Shown in pieces: positions 10,902-22,910 of a stretch of DNA of 64,000 bases. Origin of the DNA: Dipteris shenzhenensis. Taxonomy: Eukaryota; Polypodiophyta; Polypodiopsida; Gleicheniales. A program made the translations under genes and the position numbers. Where the stretch lies: NCBI GenBank assembly GCA_047967505.1, contig CM106540.1. One strand, written 5' to 3'. The number at the start of each line of letters is the position of its first letter. Position 1 is the stretch's first letter. A model generated the notes under the pieces. It searched no databases. It was not told the DNA's origin and saw only the letters and a program-made list of their open reading frames with translations.

Positions 10902-10923
10902 AGTACAAGTCCATGCTTGGGAG

Positions 10924-10938
10924 CGATTTTAAAGATTT
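10924..10938. repeat. Right target-site duplication of the outer LINE
   Basis: CGATTTTAAAGATTT pairs with 850-864 (one mismatch). It marks the 5' truncation point of the outer LINE. Confidence 0.85.
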
Positions 10939-11449
10939 GTTTCATATTTCTGGTTGCAGATGTTCTGCAATTATGATTCTCATTTTTGCATGCTCTTTAA
11001 TAGTCTGTAGTATGAAATGTAACAGGCAAGGGAGCTAGCTCTTTTAGGTCTTATAGATGCCAAGAAAGATGGAAGGCCTCCTTGCATGCTGTAAAGAGCT
11101 AAAGATAATTATCCTTGTCTGCTAGAGATCTTTGTGGGAGACCCAATGCTCGAAATCGATTTCTTGAACAATGAAGCAAAATCTAGTTTTTCTCAATGAC
11201 CTCTGTTCCATCGATGATCTTAGGCCAAGTTAAAGTGCAAAAGGGGTGTTGGTCGACGGGGAAGGATGATGATTGGTTGGCCAGGCACTACTCCCCTGCC
11301 CAATGGCCGTTATCCATCCCTCCAATCAAAACTAATCACGTGTTGCAGCGATCAAGATTGGAACCCAAGATGGCCCATAACACGGCAGTCAAATGATCTT
11401 GGCAATAGACGGCTTTATCGTTGTGTTGCTTTGTGTTGCCGTCTCTAGA
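10939..11449. other. Continuation of the pre-insertion flank; no gene seen
   Basis: Once the LINE block is removed, this joins directly to position 849. It contains no domain or long open frame that I recognise. Confidence 0.4.
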
Positions 11450-13100
11450 ATGGCAACCATCCTCCAAGATGTGTTTTGGCCTCTTCCCCCCATGTGAACC
11501 CCAACCTCAGGCTGCTCCACATCTGGCATTAAGGATGTGGAGCATTAAGGCTACTCCACATTTGGTAATGCCAGGCCCACATAAGGCTTGAGCCAAGACA
11601 CTACATGCATGGTTTGTGTCTTGAGCCAAGAATCTAGATGCATGGTTAGTATCTTGGGTAATTGCCGCCACTTCATGAACACATCATTAATAATTCGTAT
11701 GGTCCAAAGCATGATGCTAAAGTCTCAGATAGTTCTTCCCGTGGTTCAAATATACACCCATTGCCCTTGCCCTTGTATCTAACAGCTCGTCATTGCTTGT
11801 TGGCATGGCTTGGTAAGATTCAGGGCCTTTGGCAATGTAGCTGTTGTGGCTGACTCCTTGATCTACTCATAATTCTCTATGATGCGATTTTCTTCATACA
11901 CCTTCTTTGAGGTCCAAGTGAGAAGGGTCTAAGACATCTTCGTAGATAGTCCTATTCATATAGTTGAATGGGTGTCATTGAGAATCTCCTACACCAATGG
12001 AAAGTATTGCTTCTAGCAAGACCATGTATTTGTAACATGATATTTTAATACATTAAAGGCCAACTAATTGTAAATGTTGGTGGCATTTGGATTTGAGTTT
12101 GAAAATTAATGGAAAAGTCAATAAGAATGCCACATGTAGGATGCCACCAATGGAGAAGCAACATAGTTGTGTCTGGTGCAATACTCATTTCTTCACATGG
12201 AAGGGGCATGGAATCAATATGAGAAGCTTGCTACACTTGTCCATGATGGTTAGAGACATGGACTTCCTAGAACCACTATAATCGAATGGAAGGGCTATCA
12301 CAAAGTGCTACTGATTTGCTCAAAGGGCTGGTTTGGAATCTCATGGGGTTGGAGTAAGCCAAGCAACATCCCACGAGGTACCTTGGCTTTCTATCACTTT
12401 TGAAAATGAGTGACATGCTCATTGAAATCATTGCAAAAATGTCACGAAAAACTTAGTCTTTCAAGTTTTTCTAGGGTGCCATGAGCAACCTTGTGCGTAC
12501 CAACCATTCAAAATCACAAGTAGCATGTGGCAAGGGTGGGCAAAACTAAGACAGCACATAAAGGCATCCTTTGTAGAACATCCAAGCATCATGAATGTAG
12601 TAATTGCCAAGCCAATATTCCAATTCAACTTTGTACCAATGCGTCTAAAAACCTAGACTCATTTGTTTCCTTGGAAAAGATCAAGATATCAATAGATACA
12701 AAGATAGTTTTGCCAAAGAGGATCTGGAATATCCATTGGGAGCATTGCTAGTGCATTGAGAAACTCATACTTAGCTTTCTCTATGCACCAGATATCAAAT
12801 TTGGAAGCCAGATCGGACTCTTTACATCAATTTCAGTTAACCTCTTGGCTCCATTGATCCATTCTAAGATGTTGTCGATCTTGGTTCTGGTGAACTAATG
12901 TTAACCTTTTCCTAGATCAGTGCATGGTAATCCACACCAAGCTAATATATCCTTGTTTTTAAAATAAAGGATGGACGTTGCCATCAAACATTACTTAGTC
13001 TGATAAAGCGTTTTGTAAGCAACTCATCTAGTTGTCTCTCCAACTCTTCCATGGCTTCATTAAGGTGATAGGGTTTCGTGTTCCTAGATTAAGCTAAGTT
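11450..13100 (-). pseudogene. Degraded Ty3/Gypsy pol (RT to integrase), minus strand
   Basis: There is no long frame, but minus-strand translation shows Gypsy landmarks in order. NEAMEELERQLDELL (before the RT fingers) lies near 13,030. TRTKIDNILEWINGAK, resembling the LPRIDDLLDQLNGA motif, lies near 12,860. FVSIDILIFSKETNE, a decayed YVDDILIFSK active site, lies near 12,700. An integrase-like IMDKCSKLLILIPCPF lies near 12,230, and a KQYFPLV segment near 11,990. Stops and frameshifts are dense. The 39-bp and 33-bp short tandem repeats at 11,509-11,655 lie at its 3' side. Confidence 0.6.
11509..11655. repeat. Two short tandem duplications
   Basis: A unit starting AGGCTGCTCCACAT repeats with a 39-bp period (11,509 and 11,548). 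A unit starting CTTGAGCCAAGA repeats with a 33-bp period (11,587 and 11,620). Neither has a known function. Confidence 0.7.
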
Positions 13101-13229
13101 TGATGGTCCTTAGCTGAAATGGTGATAATAAAGAAATCACTAAATTGAATGTAAGTACCATCTTCTACACCCTCTACAATTCTTGAAGTAAGATCTCTTG
13201 TTGTGGATTGAGAGTCATGTTGAGGATAG

Positions 13230-13391
13230 TGTTAATTGCACGATCTAGATAGGGTTCATAGGACAAACCCTAATCCTAAGGGATTCTCATGTGTATATTC
13301 ATGTTTATGTTCAATACAACATAGTGTACAGGTAGCTATATCATGTGCACTCCTCTCTCTCTCTCTCTCTCTCTCTCTCCCCACTTTATCA
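13230..13391 (+). mobile_element. Orphan 5' LTR, same family as the 33-37 kb element
   Basis: It starts TGTTAATTGCAC and ends TATCA, directly followed by TGGTATCATAGAGG, a near match to the initiator-Met tRNA primer-binding site (TGGTATCAGAGC). The interior shares long stretches with the reverse complement of the LTRs at 32,993-33,162 and 37,059-37,231, including the segments around GTGTACAG and TGTGCACTCC and a CT-rich run. No partner 3' LTR was found. It contains ACAAACCCTAATCC, which resembles a telo-box. Confidence 0.7.
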
Positions 13392-13590
13392 TGGTATCAT
13401 AGAGGAGATTCAAATCCACCAAGCCAAGTAAGCCATTGCCATATCACCCTATTAGTTTCCACCCACATCAGTCTCATTCGCATAATGACTAAAAACCTAG
13501 ATGGAGTCCTTCTCTGTCAAAGTCGTAGCCTTCTTAATGAACCCATTTTAGAAGATATATTGCCTCAAAATTTCTCAACCCTTCCATAGG
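13392..13590 (+). mobile_element. Primer-binding site and leader of the orphan LTR element
   Basis: PBS-like TGGTATCATAGAGG is followed by about 100 bp that matches, at roughly three quarters identity by eye, the reverse complement of about 35,370-35,465. A short plus-strand frame begins near 13,480 (MTKNLDG). The element is cut off at about 13,590, where LINE sequence starts. Confidence 0.5.
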
Positions 13591-14640
13591 AATCTCCACA
13601 ACCCCAACCCTTTAGTTGTGCAAGATTCCTTCCCAAATAGGGCAAAAAACTCCGATTGATCGCTCTAGATTATACACCTCACTAGATGGGTGTATTTCAT
13701 ATGCCTCATACATTTTAAGATGGAGACACCTCTATTGCTATTTTGAATTGCTTTGATGATCCACTGACCCACAAACTTGGTAGCTAACCACTCCAGATGA
13801 TCCCTAGTCTGACTTTAGATTTTGGTAATGTAAAAAAATCCCATCTCTCACCTTAGCTATTCCTATGATCTTCATCACCCCCCATAAAAAGACTCCAAAC
13901 ATTGAATTTAGCTTATTAGTTCCTACCTTGGATGGTGACCAATAAGATAAAAATAAATCACAAAAGTATATAGAAATGGTTTAAAACAAATTTCCTTCTT
14001 GCTAAGTTGGAGCCCTCACCAAATTTGTATTTTCTTCTTGATTTTTTGTAGTAACCACTCCCACTTGTCCTTCATTGAGTAGGTGAAACCTGATTGGGAT
14101 ACCTAAATTCTTGAAGGGGATCCCTTTTACAATCTCATTATAACCTTGCTCCACCAACATCCCTAGAATGGGCCATTAGTGCCATAACTCCCCTATTGCA
14201 TTGTGGTTTATTTGAGACCCTAAGACTTTACAAAAAACACTAAATTTCATTATGTCCCCAACATACAACCTTGCTCCACCAACATCCCTAGAATGGGCCC
14301 TTAGTGCCATAACTCCCCTATTGCATTGTAGTTTATTTGAGACCCTAAGACTTTACAAAAAACACTAAATTCCATTATGTCCCCAACATACCTCTCATCA
14401 TTGTGAGGAGTGAGGTTGGTATCATCAGCACATTGTTGACGTAAAACTTGATTTTCATTATCCACTTGAATAAATCTTACCTCCCCACTTCTGCTTTGTC
14501 TTGAATTAACCAATTTGGAGAGTTATCCACCAATACAAAAAGAAGATATGACAAACTACAACCTTTCCTAATAGATCTTTTCAAGGAAGGTAGCTTGGAG
14601 GCCAAGCTCTTAACTTCCACCTTTGCCCTTATTAATATCT
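13590..14640 (-). pseudogene. LINE ORF2 fragment (reverse transcriptase to post-RT)
   Basis: Minus-strand translation gives PSLKRSIRKGCS near 14,590, ADDTNLTPHND near 14,430, LGIP-like GIPIRFHLLNE near 14,100, and LEWLATKFVGQWIIKAIQN near 13,780. These are in the order of an L1 ORF2 and closest to the outer LINE. It carries an internal 125-bp tandem duplication and many stops. Both ends are truncated. Confidence 0.7.
14143..14392. repeat. 125-bp tandem duplication inside the LINE fragment
   Basis: Two adjacent near-identical copies start ACCTTGCTCCACCAACAT at 14,143 and 14,268. The duplicated segment covers RT sequence just downstream of the ADDT motif, so it arose after or during decay of the LINE copy. 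Confidence 0.9.
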
Positions 14641-14849
14641 TCTCGGATAAAGTATATTTTAGGATATCATTTAGTGTGATTCAAGTTTGTAGGATCCAAA
14701 AAGGCACAGATGAAACGTTGCAACTATCCAAAGTTGGCTCATGTGATATCCATACATTCTACCTAAGGGGTGTATCTTGTATCTTGTCAGTAGTTCTAAT
14801 GTAGACACACAAATTCAAATAGTTCCAGCCAATCTATTGCGCTGCAAGC

Positions 14850-15977
14850 TAGACTTTATCGCTGGTAGAAAGGAATTACACAATAACTAAAAGAGAAGGA
14901 TTGGGAATGGTTTATGCACCACATAAATTTTGGTCTTACCTTTTGGGTAATTAGCTTGTAATCAGGTCATATTTCACGTGGGTCATCAAGCCTTGCTGTA
15001 CCTAATGAACAAGCCCTAGCCATTAGGAAGATTGGTTCACTGGATATTATTGCTACAAGAATTTCAATACAACTTTCATGCACACTCCCAAAAGGCAACA
15101 TCTTGTGGTGGATTATTTGAGCAGACTAGAGTCAGGAGAAAGTTCGAAAGGAGGAGTTTTGGATGACTTGCCAGCTTTACTATTTGTAGCACAGGCTATA
15201 CACACAACATACTAGTATGATCAGATGTTATAGTTTCACGGATGGTGTATGATCAGAAACACTTATAGAGGATCAAACATGTCGATTAGCACTCTAAGGT
15301 AAACCATTCATGATAACCGCAAGAGCATTGTATAGGTGCATAATTGATCAGATCATCCAAAATGTTGTGTCCTAGATCATGAGCAACAAGCCGTGTTATA
15401 GAAATCTAATCAAGGAGCATGAGGAGTTAATTTTTTCAATGATATAACAACATGAGAAAGGGATGGACAACCTTGAGATGCTGGTTGTATGCCTCTGAGT
15501 TCCATACTCCTAGTAGAACCACTTTAGAAATGGGGATTGGATTGCGTAGGTCCATTCAAGCCAACCGCACAGCATACGGGAATAAATACATTTTGGTAGC
15601 CATAAATTATTGTACTAAGTGGGTAGAGGCAGATGCACTTAGAGATAATTTTGTAGATAGCATGACAAAATTCTTGTATCAAAATATCATCAGCCATTTT
15701 AGATGTCTGACTGATTAAGTTGGTATCGGATCATGGTGGTTGTTTCCTAGGTAGAGCCATTAAGAAATTGACTACAGTACATAGGATTGTTCACAAGAAA
15801 GCATCCACTTATCATCCACAATGTAATGGTTTGGCACAAAGTATAAATAAATCAACTAAACAAGTTTTGAAAGTGAGTGTGTTGGAAAACAAGACATATT
15901 AGGATTTCAAGCTTGATTTTGCTTTATGTGAATTCCAGATGACATATAACATCAGTTCATGTATTGCTAATCCTTAT
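14850..15977 (+). pseudogene. Ty3/Gypsy RNase H and integrase remnant, plus strand
   Basis: RNase H is recognisable from TITKREGLGMVYA near 14,880 and VVDYLSRLESGE near 15,110. The integrase core follows: [18 protein letters not shown] (15,580-15,640), VSDHGGCFLGRAI, HKKASTYHPQCNGLAQSINKS (15,720-15,860) and a terminal MTYNIS segment. Stops at 15,716-15,718 and 15,900 break the frame. It ends abruptly at 15,977, where a Copia-like LTR was inserted. Confidence 0.8.
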
Positions 15978-16520
15978 TGGGGTACATGACCCTCGGAGGC
16001 TTTCGAGGCTATATGGTTGGAGGGGGGGGGGTTGAAATAACCCTCGTAGATTGATTGGTTCAATCATGCAGTGCATGGTGATCAAGGAGCTGCATGGGCA
16101 TGGACCAATTACAAGATTTTCATGGCGTGGTGAGACTCAATTGGAGGTTCTTCAAGGCGGTTCTAGACAAGCTTCAAAACCATGAGGATTGTGATCTTCT
16201 TCCTTTTTCAGTCCTTGTGCTTGTGAAGAATCTTTGATGAGAGTTGGTTTTAGCTAGTTCCTTCATGTAAGTGCCTCGTCCATACTAGCTGCTTAGACTA
16301 GTTGCTTAGACTAGAGGACTCAATTGTCTATGTAAAGGAAAAAAAAACCATCAAAGTGAGCTTGGTCAGTCGAAAGTCTATGTTAGGAGTTTGTCCCTCC
16401 TATTTGTCAATACAAGATGTGTTTCACCTACTTTAAATTGTCTCTATTGTTTGCACAAATCTTTGCATGGTGAATTGGCCGAGTGTCTAGTTACATATTA
16501 AATTCTTTTGAATTCCAACA
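15978..16520 (+). repeat. 5' LTR of the gag-only element
   Basis: Its first about 110 bp (GGTACATGACCC, TATATGGTTGGAGG, GAAATAACCCTCGTA, GGTTCAATCAT, GTGCATGG) match the sequence starting at 17,598. It ends ...CCAACA just before the PBS. Confidence 0.75.
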
Positions 16521-16521
16521 A

Positions 16522-16534
16522 TTGGTATTAGAGC
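16522..16534 (+). promoter_or_regulatory. Primer-binding site (initiator-Met tRNA type)
   Basis: TTGGTATTAGAGC directly follows the 5' LTR. It is the usual plant Copia PBS with one C-to-T change. Confidence 0.75.
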
Positions 16535-16629
16535 AGAGACCTATCCATTGACCTGTGGATCTTTGTGGAATGCGTGGGTTTGCATCTTCTGATGGGAACT
16601 TGGAAGAAAGAAAAGTCGGATACTTGTAT

Positions 16630-17320
16630 TAGATTTGATGGTAGAGACCACTGAGTGGCAGCTGGCTACACAATTACACCTCATGTAGAAAGGGTTGTGG
16701 GGCGTTGTATCAGGTTCAAACAAGAAACCAAAGGACAACAAGCCTAACAAAGTCACTTTGTGGAAGCAATGCAACAAGAAGGCTATTAGTATTCTTGGCA
16801 AAGCTCTTGGACCAGAGTATTTCCATCATTTGGATGTTTTTAAGTACGTACCTAACAATTGGACCATCCTAGAGAGTCTTTTTGGAGCTAAAGTTAACTA
16901 CTCAAAGTCCTTTTTAAAGCATGAATGGTATAGCTTTCAGATGGGTGAAACCAAAACCCTAAGACCATGCATGAATAGGTTACAATCACTGACAAAAAAG
17001 TTGAGTGCTTTAGGCTCTAAGGCTGATGAGGATGATGTGAAGGCCATCCTGTTGTCTACTATTCACAATGATATCCAAATTCAGTGCATACATTTCATGT
17101 CAGCTAAGAAGACCTCAAGCTCATCGATGCACTATTGATGAGTGAGGATCACCAATTGAGCGCATCTTCACCTATCAATGAGGCATCTTACATTGTGAAT
17201 AGCAAGGAAGACGACAGACTAGGAGAAGTAGTAATAAAGGGAAGGAGGCACTGAAATGTATGTATTATGGCAAAGAAGGTCACGAAGAAAAGTTTTGTAG
17301 AGTACACCAACAACTGAAAA
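16630..17320 (+). pseudogene. Copia-type gag remnant with altered zinc knuckle
   Basis: The main frame, 16,695-17,138, starts after a TAG at about 16,683 and reads GLWGVVSGSNKK, LWKQCNKKAISILGKAL, a Copia gag (UBN2-like) pattern. After a frame change, the 17,260-17,520 frame contains CMYYGKEGHEEKFC, a CX2CX4HX4C knuckle with the second Cys replaced by Tyr. Gag normally forms the particle and packages RNA. With the stop, the shift and the lost Cys, this copy is unlikely to function. Confidence 0.7.
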
Positions 17321-17587
17321 ATTTGTTGGTTTGGGCATTGACAAAAGGAGATAATTCAAACATAGAAGGCTTTTTGAAGTCTAGTTATAGTGGTTCCTTT
17401 TGTGAGCCTTGCCCTGTGTGGGTGTCACACTTTATTTTTGTGAGTCTTACTCTATGTGAGTGGCACAATTCTATTTTGTGCATATGCTATGTGGGTATGA
17501 TAACTTTATGGCACAATTAGCTTCAGCATCATGTGAATGAATCTACAGCTTGATTTCTTTTCAATGTTCTTTATCCTCCTCAGTTCA

Positions 17588-17704
17588 CAAGGGGGGTTGT
17601 ACGGTACATGACCCTTGGAGGCTTTTGAAACTATATGGTTGGAGGGAGGTGAAATAACCCTCGTATTTTGAATGGTTCAATCATATAGTGCATGGCAATC
17701 ATGG
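17588..17704 (+). repeat. Polypurine tract and truncated 3' LTR
   Basis: CACAAGGGGGG precedes TGTACGGTACATGACCC. Similarity to the 5' LTR stops at about 17,702, where unrelated sequence beginning TGTGTCACATTCG follows. Confidence 0.65.
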
Positions 17705-19630
<1,926 letters not shown>

Positions 19631-22600
19631 TTCCTACCCTTTGGTAAGAGGAATAATAGATGAGAAGAAAAAGTTCAATTCTTGATCCATAAATGATATT
19701 GCATGATTTTATGGAAATCTACAATGTATGAATCACAAAATCAATTAAAAGCAATATTGTGGTATCTTATATAAGTAAAACATATCACATGAGTCCACAT
19801 GAAAAAGAATACAGCATCTCCATATCTATTTAGATAAGGAAGCGAACATTGTGAACATTTAGATTCTTAATATTTTAAGAAAGGGATCATAGATAGGATA
19901 TATTCCCCATAATTCAATCTCTGGAGAATTCTAAATGCTAAGGATGATGATAGTATTGGACGAGAGATAGTGCACTAAGATGGGAATTTTGTTACATACT
20001 TAGACAAATCAAATATAATAAGCCCCTACACTATCCGTTGGATAACCATAGGTGTAGAAGTATATCCGTGGTTATTTGGAGGTCCCTTGGAACAAAAAGA
20101 GAAGGCAAAGTAAGAATCGAAAGCTCCACTATTCTCACCGAAAGATATAGTAAAGAATAGAGGTGGTGTATTAAGTGGTAAGGAAGAACCCACTAAGCGT
20201 AATACACCTGCAGATGTATTGATCATAGCAGTGGAGCAACAGCTCTCTTTAACTGGATGGTAATGACTAGCACGTGTTTGGGAGGTACAAGACCTCCTCA
20301 AGTCCCACGACTGGGGTATCCAAAAGGAGTCTCACTATAGTGAGAACCCAAAAACGTGGACACTCTACTTAAGGCCTTAAAGGAAAAGAGGAAGCATGAA
20401 AAAGCACACAATAACTCCCGCGCAAACCCAATGAATAGAGCTGACACAATTGAACTCACACAACAAGGCACAATGCAGCGAAGTACTCCAGACGGTGAAT
20501 AGTGTTGAGAGTTCATGCTCAACATCATGTGATCATGTGTGCATAGCACCATCACATGATCGTATGTGCATAGCACTAACCATATTAGGGAGTTGTGAGT
20601 GATTGGTGGAATACCATATTTGTGGAGGACTCAAAAAGTGAGTGGACGAGCCATACAGTCACGTTATCCCTCTAATATCCCAAAGACTTGCGAGATGTTC
20701 CTTGATCATGAATATAGAGAGGACCCAAACGATAATAAGATATCGATAAGGGGACTCTATTGCATATACTATTATAATAGTGACAAACTTAGCTCCTATG
20801 AATAGAGCAATGTTATTTTTTGTCGATGCTAAGAGTTCTCGATGGTGGATCAATATTCGTCGATGAACACGATAAGCCCGACCATATTATACTTTCATGT
20901 TAGTATCATAGTAATAGCACTCGATGGCACGTTGGCATATTACAAGTTTAGAACATCACCACTAAAGCAATTGTTCATGAGAACTCTGAGACGGGATTCA
21001 GACCAGGTAGATGGATCAGTTGGCAGCAATGACCGATAATGCTAAGACTTGATACTCTCATTGATAACCGAGAGAAACAACAGAGCTACCAATTATAATG
21101 TAATTGACAGAACAAGGAGAGACGGAATAGTATGTATCCCATGTTCCTTAAGTATATGTTAGACATGATCAAAAGTACACTATAGTTGGCTCACTTGTGG
21201 AAGACTCAGTGATGGTTGAGGGTGACACTAGCCTGAGGATGACCTAGAGTGGAAAAGATTACCTGGAGCCAAGTATTCACGGTTATTAGAGAGCGTTAGT
21301 GAAGATGCCAATTAGAAGCGAAAGTGTATTCAACTCCAGACTAGAATAAACTAGCCGATGTAGACCCCATGCCCCCTACATTTTATGTAGACTACTATAG
21401 TGGTTTCGGTCATCTGTTCTACTCACATGAATAGAAAGAGGTCACTGAGGAAGTACACTGACAACCGATATCCTTTTAAGCCCATGATGATTGACTTGAG
21501 ACGAGATATGGGAAACCATATAATAAGGAAGAAACAGTGTTAGGATACGAGTCCCCTCTGTCATCAGCTACAACAGGGAACTGTCGAGTGGACCTATCGT
21601 AATACAATCAAATGCTTTATGAAGATTTTCCTCTCTAGTTCATATGTAGAGTAAGAAGACGAAACATAACTACCATGAAGAAGTGGATCGACCATGTATA
21701 TGGATTGTGAGCACCTAAAATAGAGATGTCCTCCATTCAAATATACAGTTTTAAAAGAGGCTTGATTTATATTAGTTCAAAAATTGACCACTGATTGTTG
21801 GAGTTGGTGCATAATACACCACATGCACTTTTGGTTTGGTAAATAGAGAGATTTCTTAACACTTGATTAGGATGATGGATACCAGTTATTGATTATCATA
21901 ATAAAGATAGACAGAGTGCAGTATGACCTTTACCAAGAATATATATTGTTATTTGTAGAAAATTATTACTATCATTTACAAAACATTTTCACTACCAGTT
22001 AGGAATTGTGGAAAACTCTTCTTGGAGTTTATGTGCCTTGATGATAATTAATGCAAGTTAAGTTGGGTGACATGGAGAACAACTGCATGTCAGCATTGAG
22101 GCTTGCAGTCCCATGTAAAAAGGTCCTAGTCCTAACTTGCCCTTTTTATGGATGGATGTAGGTTACCTGATACGCTTCTCAACCAGATTTGTAGCTAAAG
22201 ATTTTGATTAACACACTGGCACACTATTTCCCACTAGAAGGTTGGAGGACCATCTTTAGACTCTACTAGAAACTTAGTGGTTTTCCTTTTTTTGACATAA
22301 CTGTTGGATATAGCATTGAAAGTTTGATTATCAAACAATATTATGTGAGGATATTCCATACTCATTTCAATGTTGATGTATATGCAGTTGATTTTAAGCA
22401 GAATGGTTAGAAGATAGGTTTATCCTTTGACCCAATTATCTAATCCAAGAACTAGTGACTTGAAAATTTTGAATATGAGAGATAGAACTTGCAAGATTGG
22501 GACAGCATATATGCCAATATAAACTGATATATGGATACTTATTCTACTAATTTTTTGAATTTCACAGTGATATGATTGCCATGATTGGGATAGATACATC

Positions 22601-22830
22601 TAGAATGATCATTGTTGGGATGACTATGGATAATGGAAGACGAAACTCAGAAAGGAATGGCAAGAATTATAAGAGTAACTACTGGATATATAATGGGTGG
22701 ATAAAAACTGATGAAATAACTTTGCATGAAATTATTTGAGGGCATTTAGAGATGAATAGATAAGGGATTCTGAATTGTAAAAAAGGATAAGTTTATAGGA
22801 ATGATTAGAAGAGTAGTTGCAATATAGGTT

Positions 22831-22831
<1 letters not shown>
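19631..22831. other. Unidentified region, no supported gene
   Basis: 3.2 kb with only short frames. The minus-strand frame 20,301-20,026 (91 codons) and the plus-strand segment encoding TPADVLIIAVEQQLSLTGW near 20,210-20,270 look slightly protein-like, but match nothing I know. A direct repeat of about 26 bp (around ATCATGTGTGCATAGCAC) occurs at 20,526-20,577. Base composition is more balanced than in the flanks at 19,960-21,700. Confidence 0.3.

Positions 22832-22908
<77 letters not shown>
22832..22908. repeat. (CA)n microsatellite
   Basis: About 38 uninterrupted CA units. Confidence 0.98.

Positions 22909-22910
<2 letters not shown>

Larger units (their letters stand above)
865..10923 (-). 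mobile_element. Outer L1-type LINE, 5'-truncated, split by an inner LINE
   Basis: The 3' end is at the left: a poly-T run at 862-873 is followed by the reverse complement of a plant-LINE 3' end (TTGCAGTTTTTCG). The 5' end is at 10,923, where a 15-bp duplication of the 850-864 flank begins. Without the inner element (1,752-8,563 plus one TSD) the insertion is about 3.2 kb. It contains only the linker, reverse transcriptase and C-terminal zinc-binding part of ORF2; ORF1 and endonuclease are missing, as expected for 5' truncation during target-primed reverse transcription. The two halves read in the same direction and meet at the inner element's TSD. Confidence 0.85.
15978..17704 (+). mobile_element. 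Gag-only Copia-like LTR retrotransposon (TR-GAG type), 3' LTR truncated
   Basis: A 5' LTR (15,978-16,520), PBS (16,522-16,534), gag (about 16,630-17,320), a polypurine tract (AAGGGGGG at 17,589-17,596) and the start of a 3' LTR (17,598) are present in order. No protease, integrase or RT lies between gag and the polypurine tract, so the element is non-autonomous. It sits inside the Gypsy integrase at 15,977. Confidence 0.75.

Noticed and set aside
19960-21700. Transferred organelle DNA
   Set aside because: The composition suggested it, but I could not match any mitochondrial or plastid gene from the sequence.
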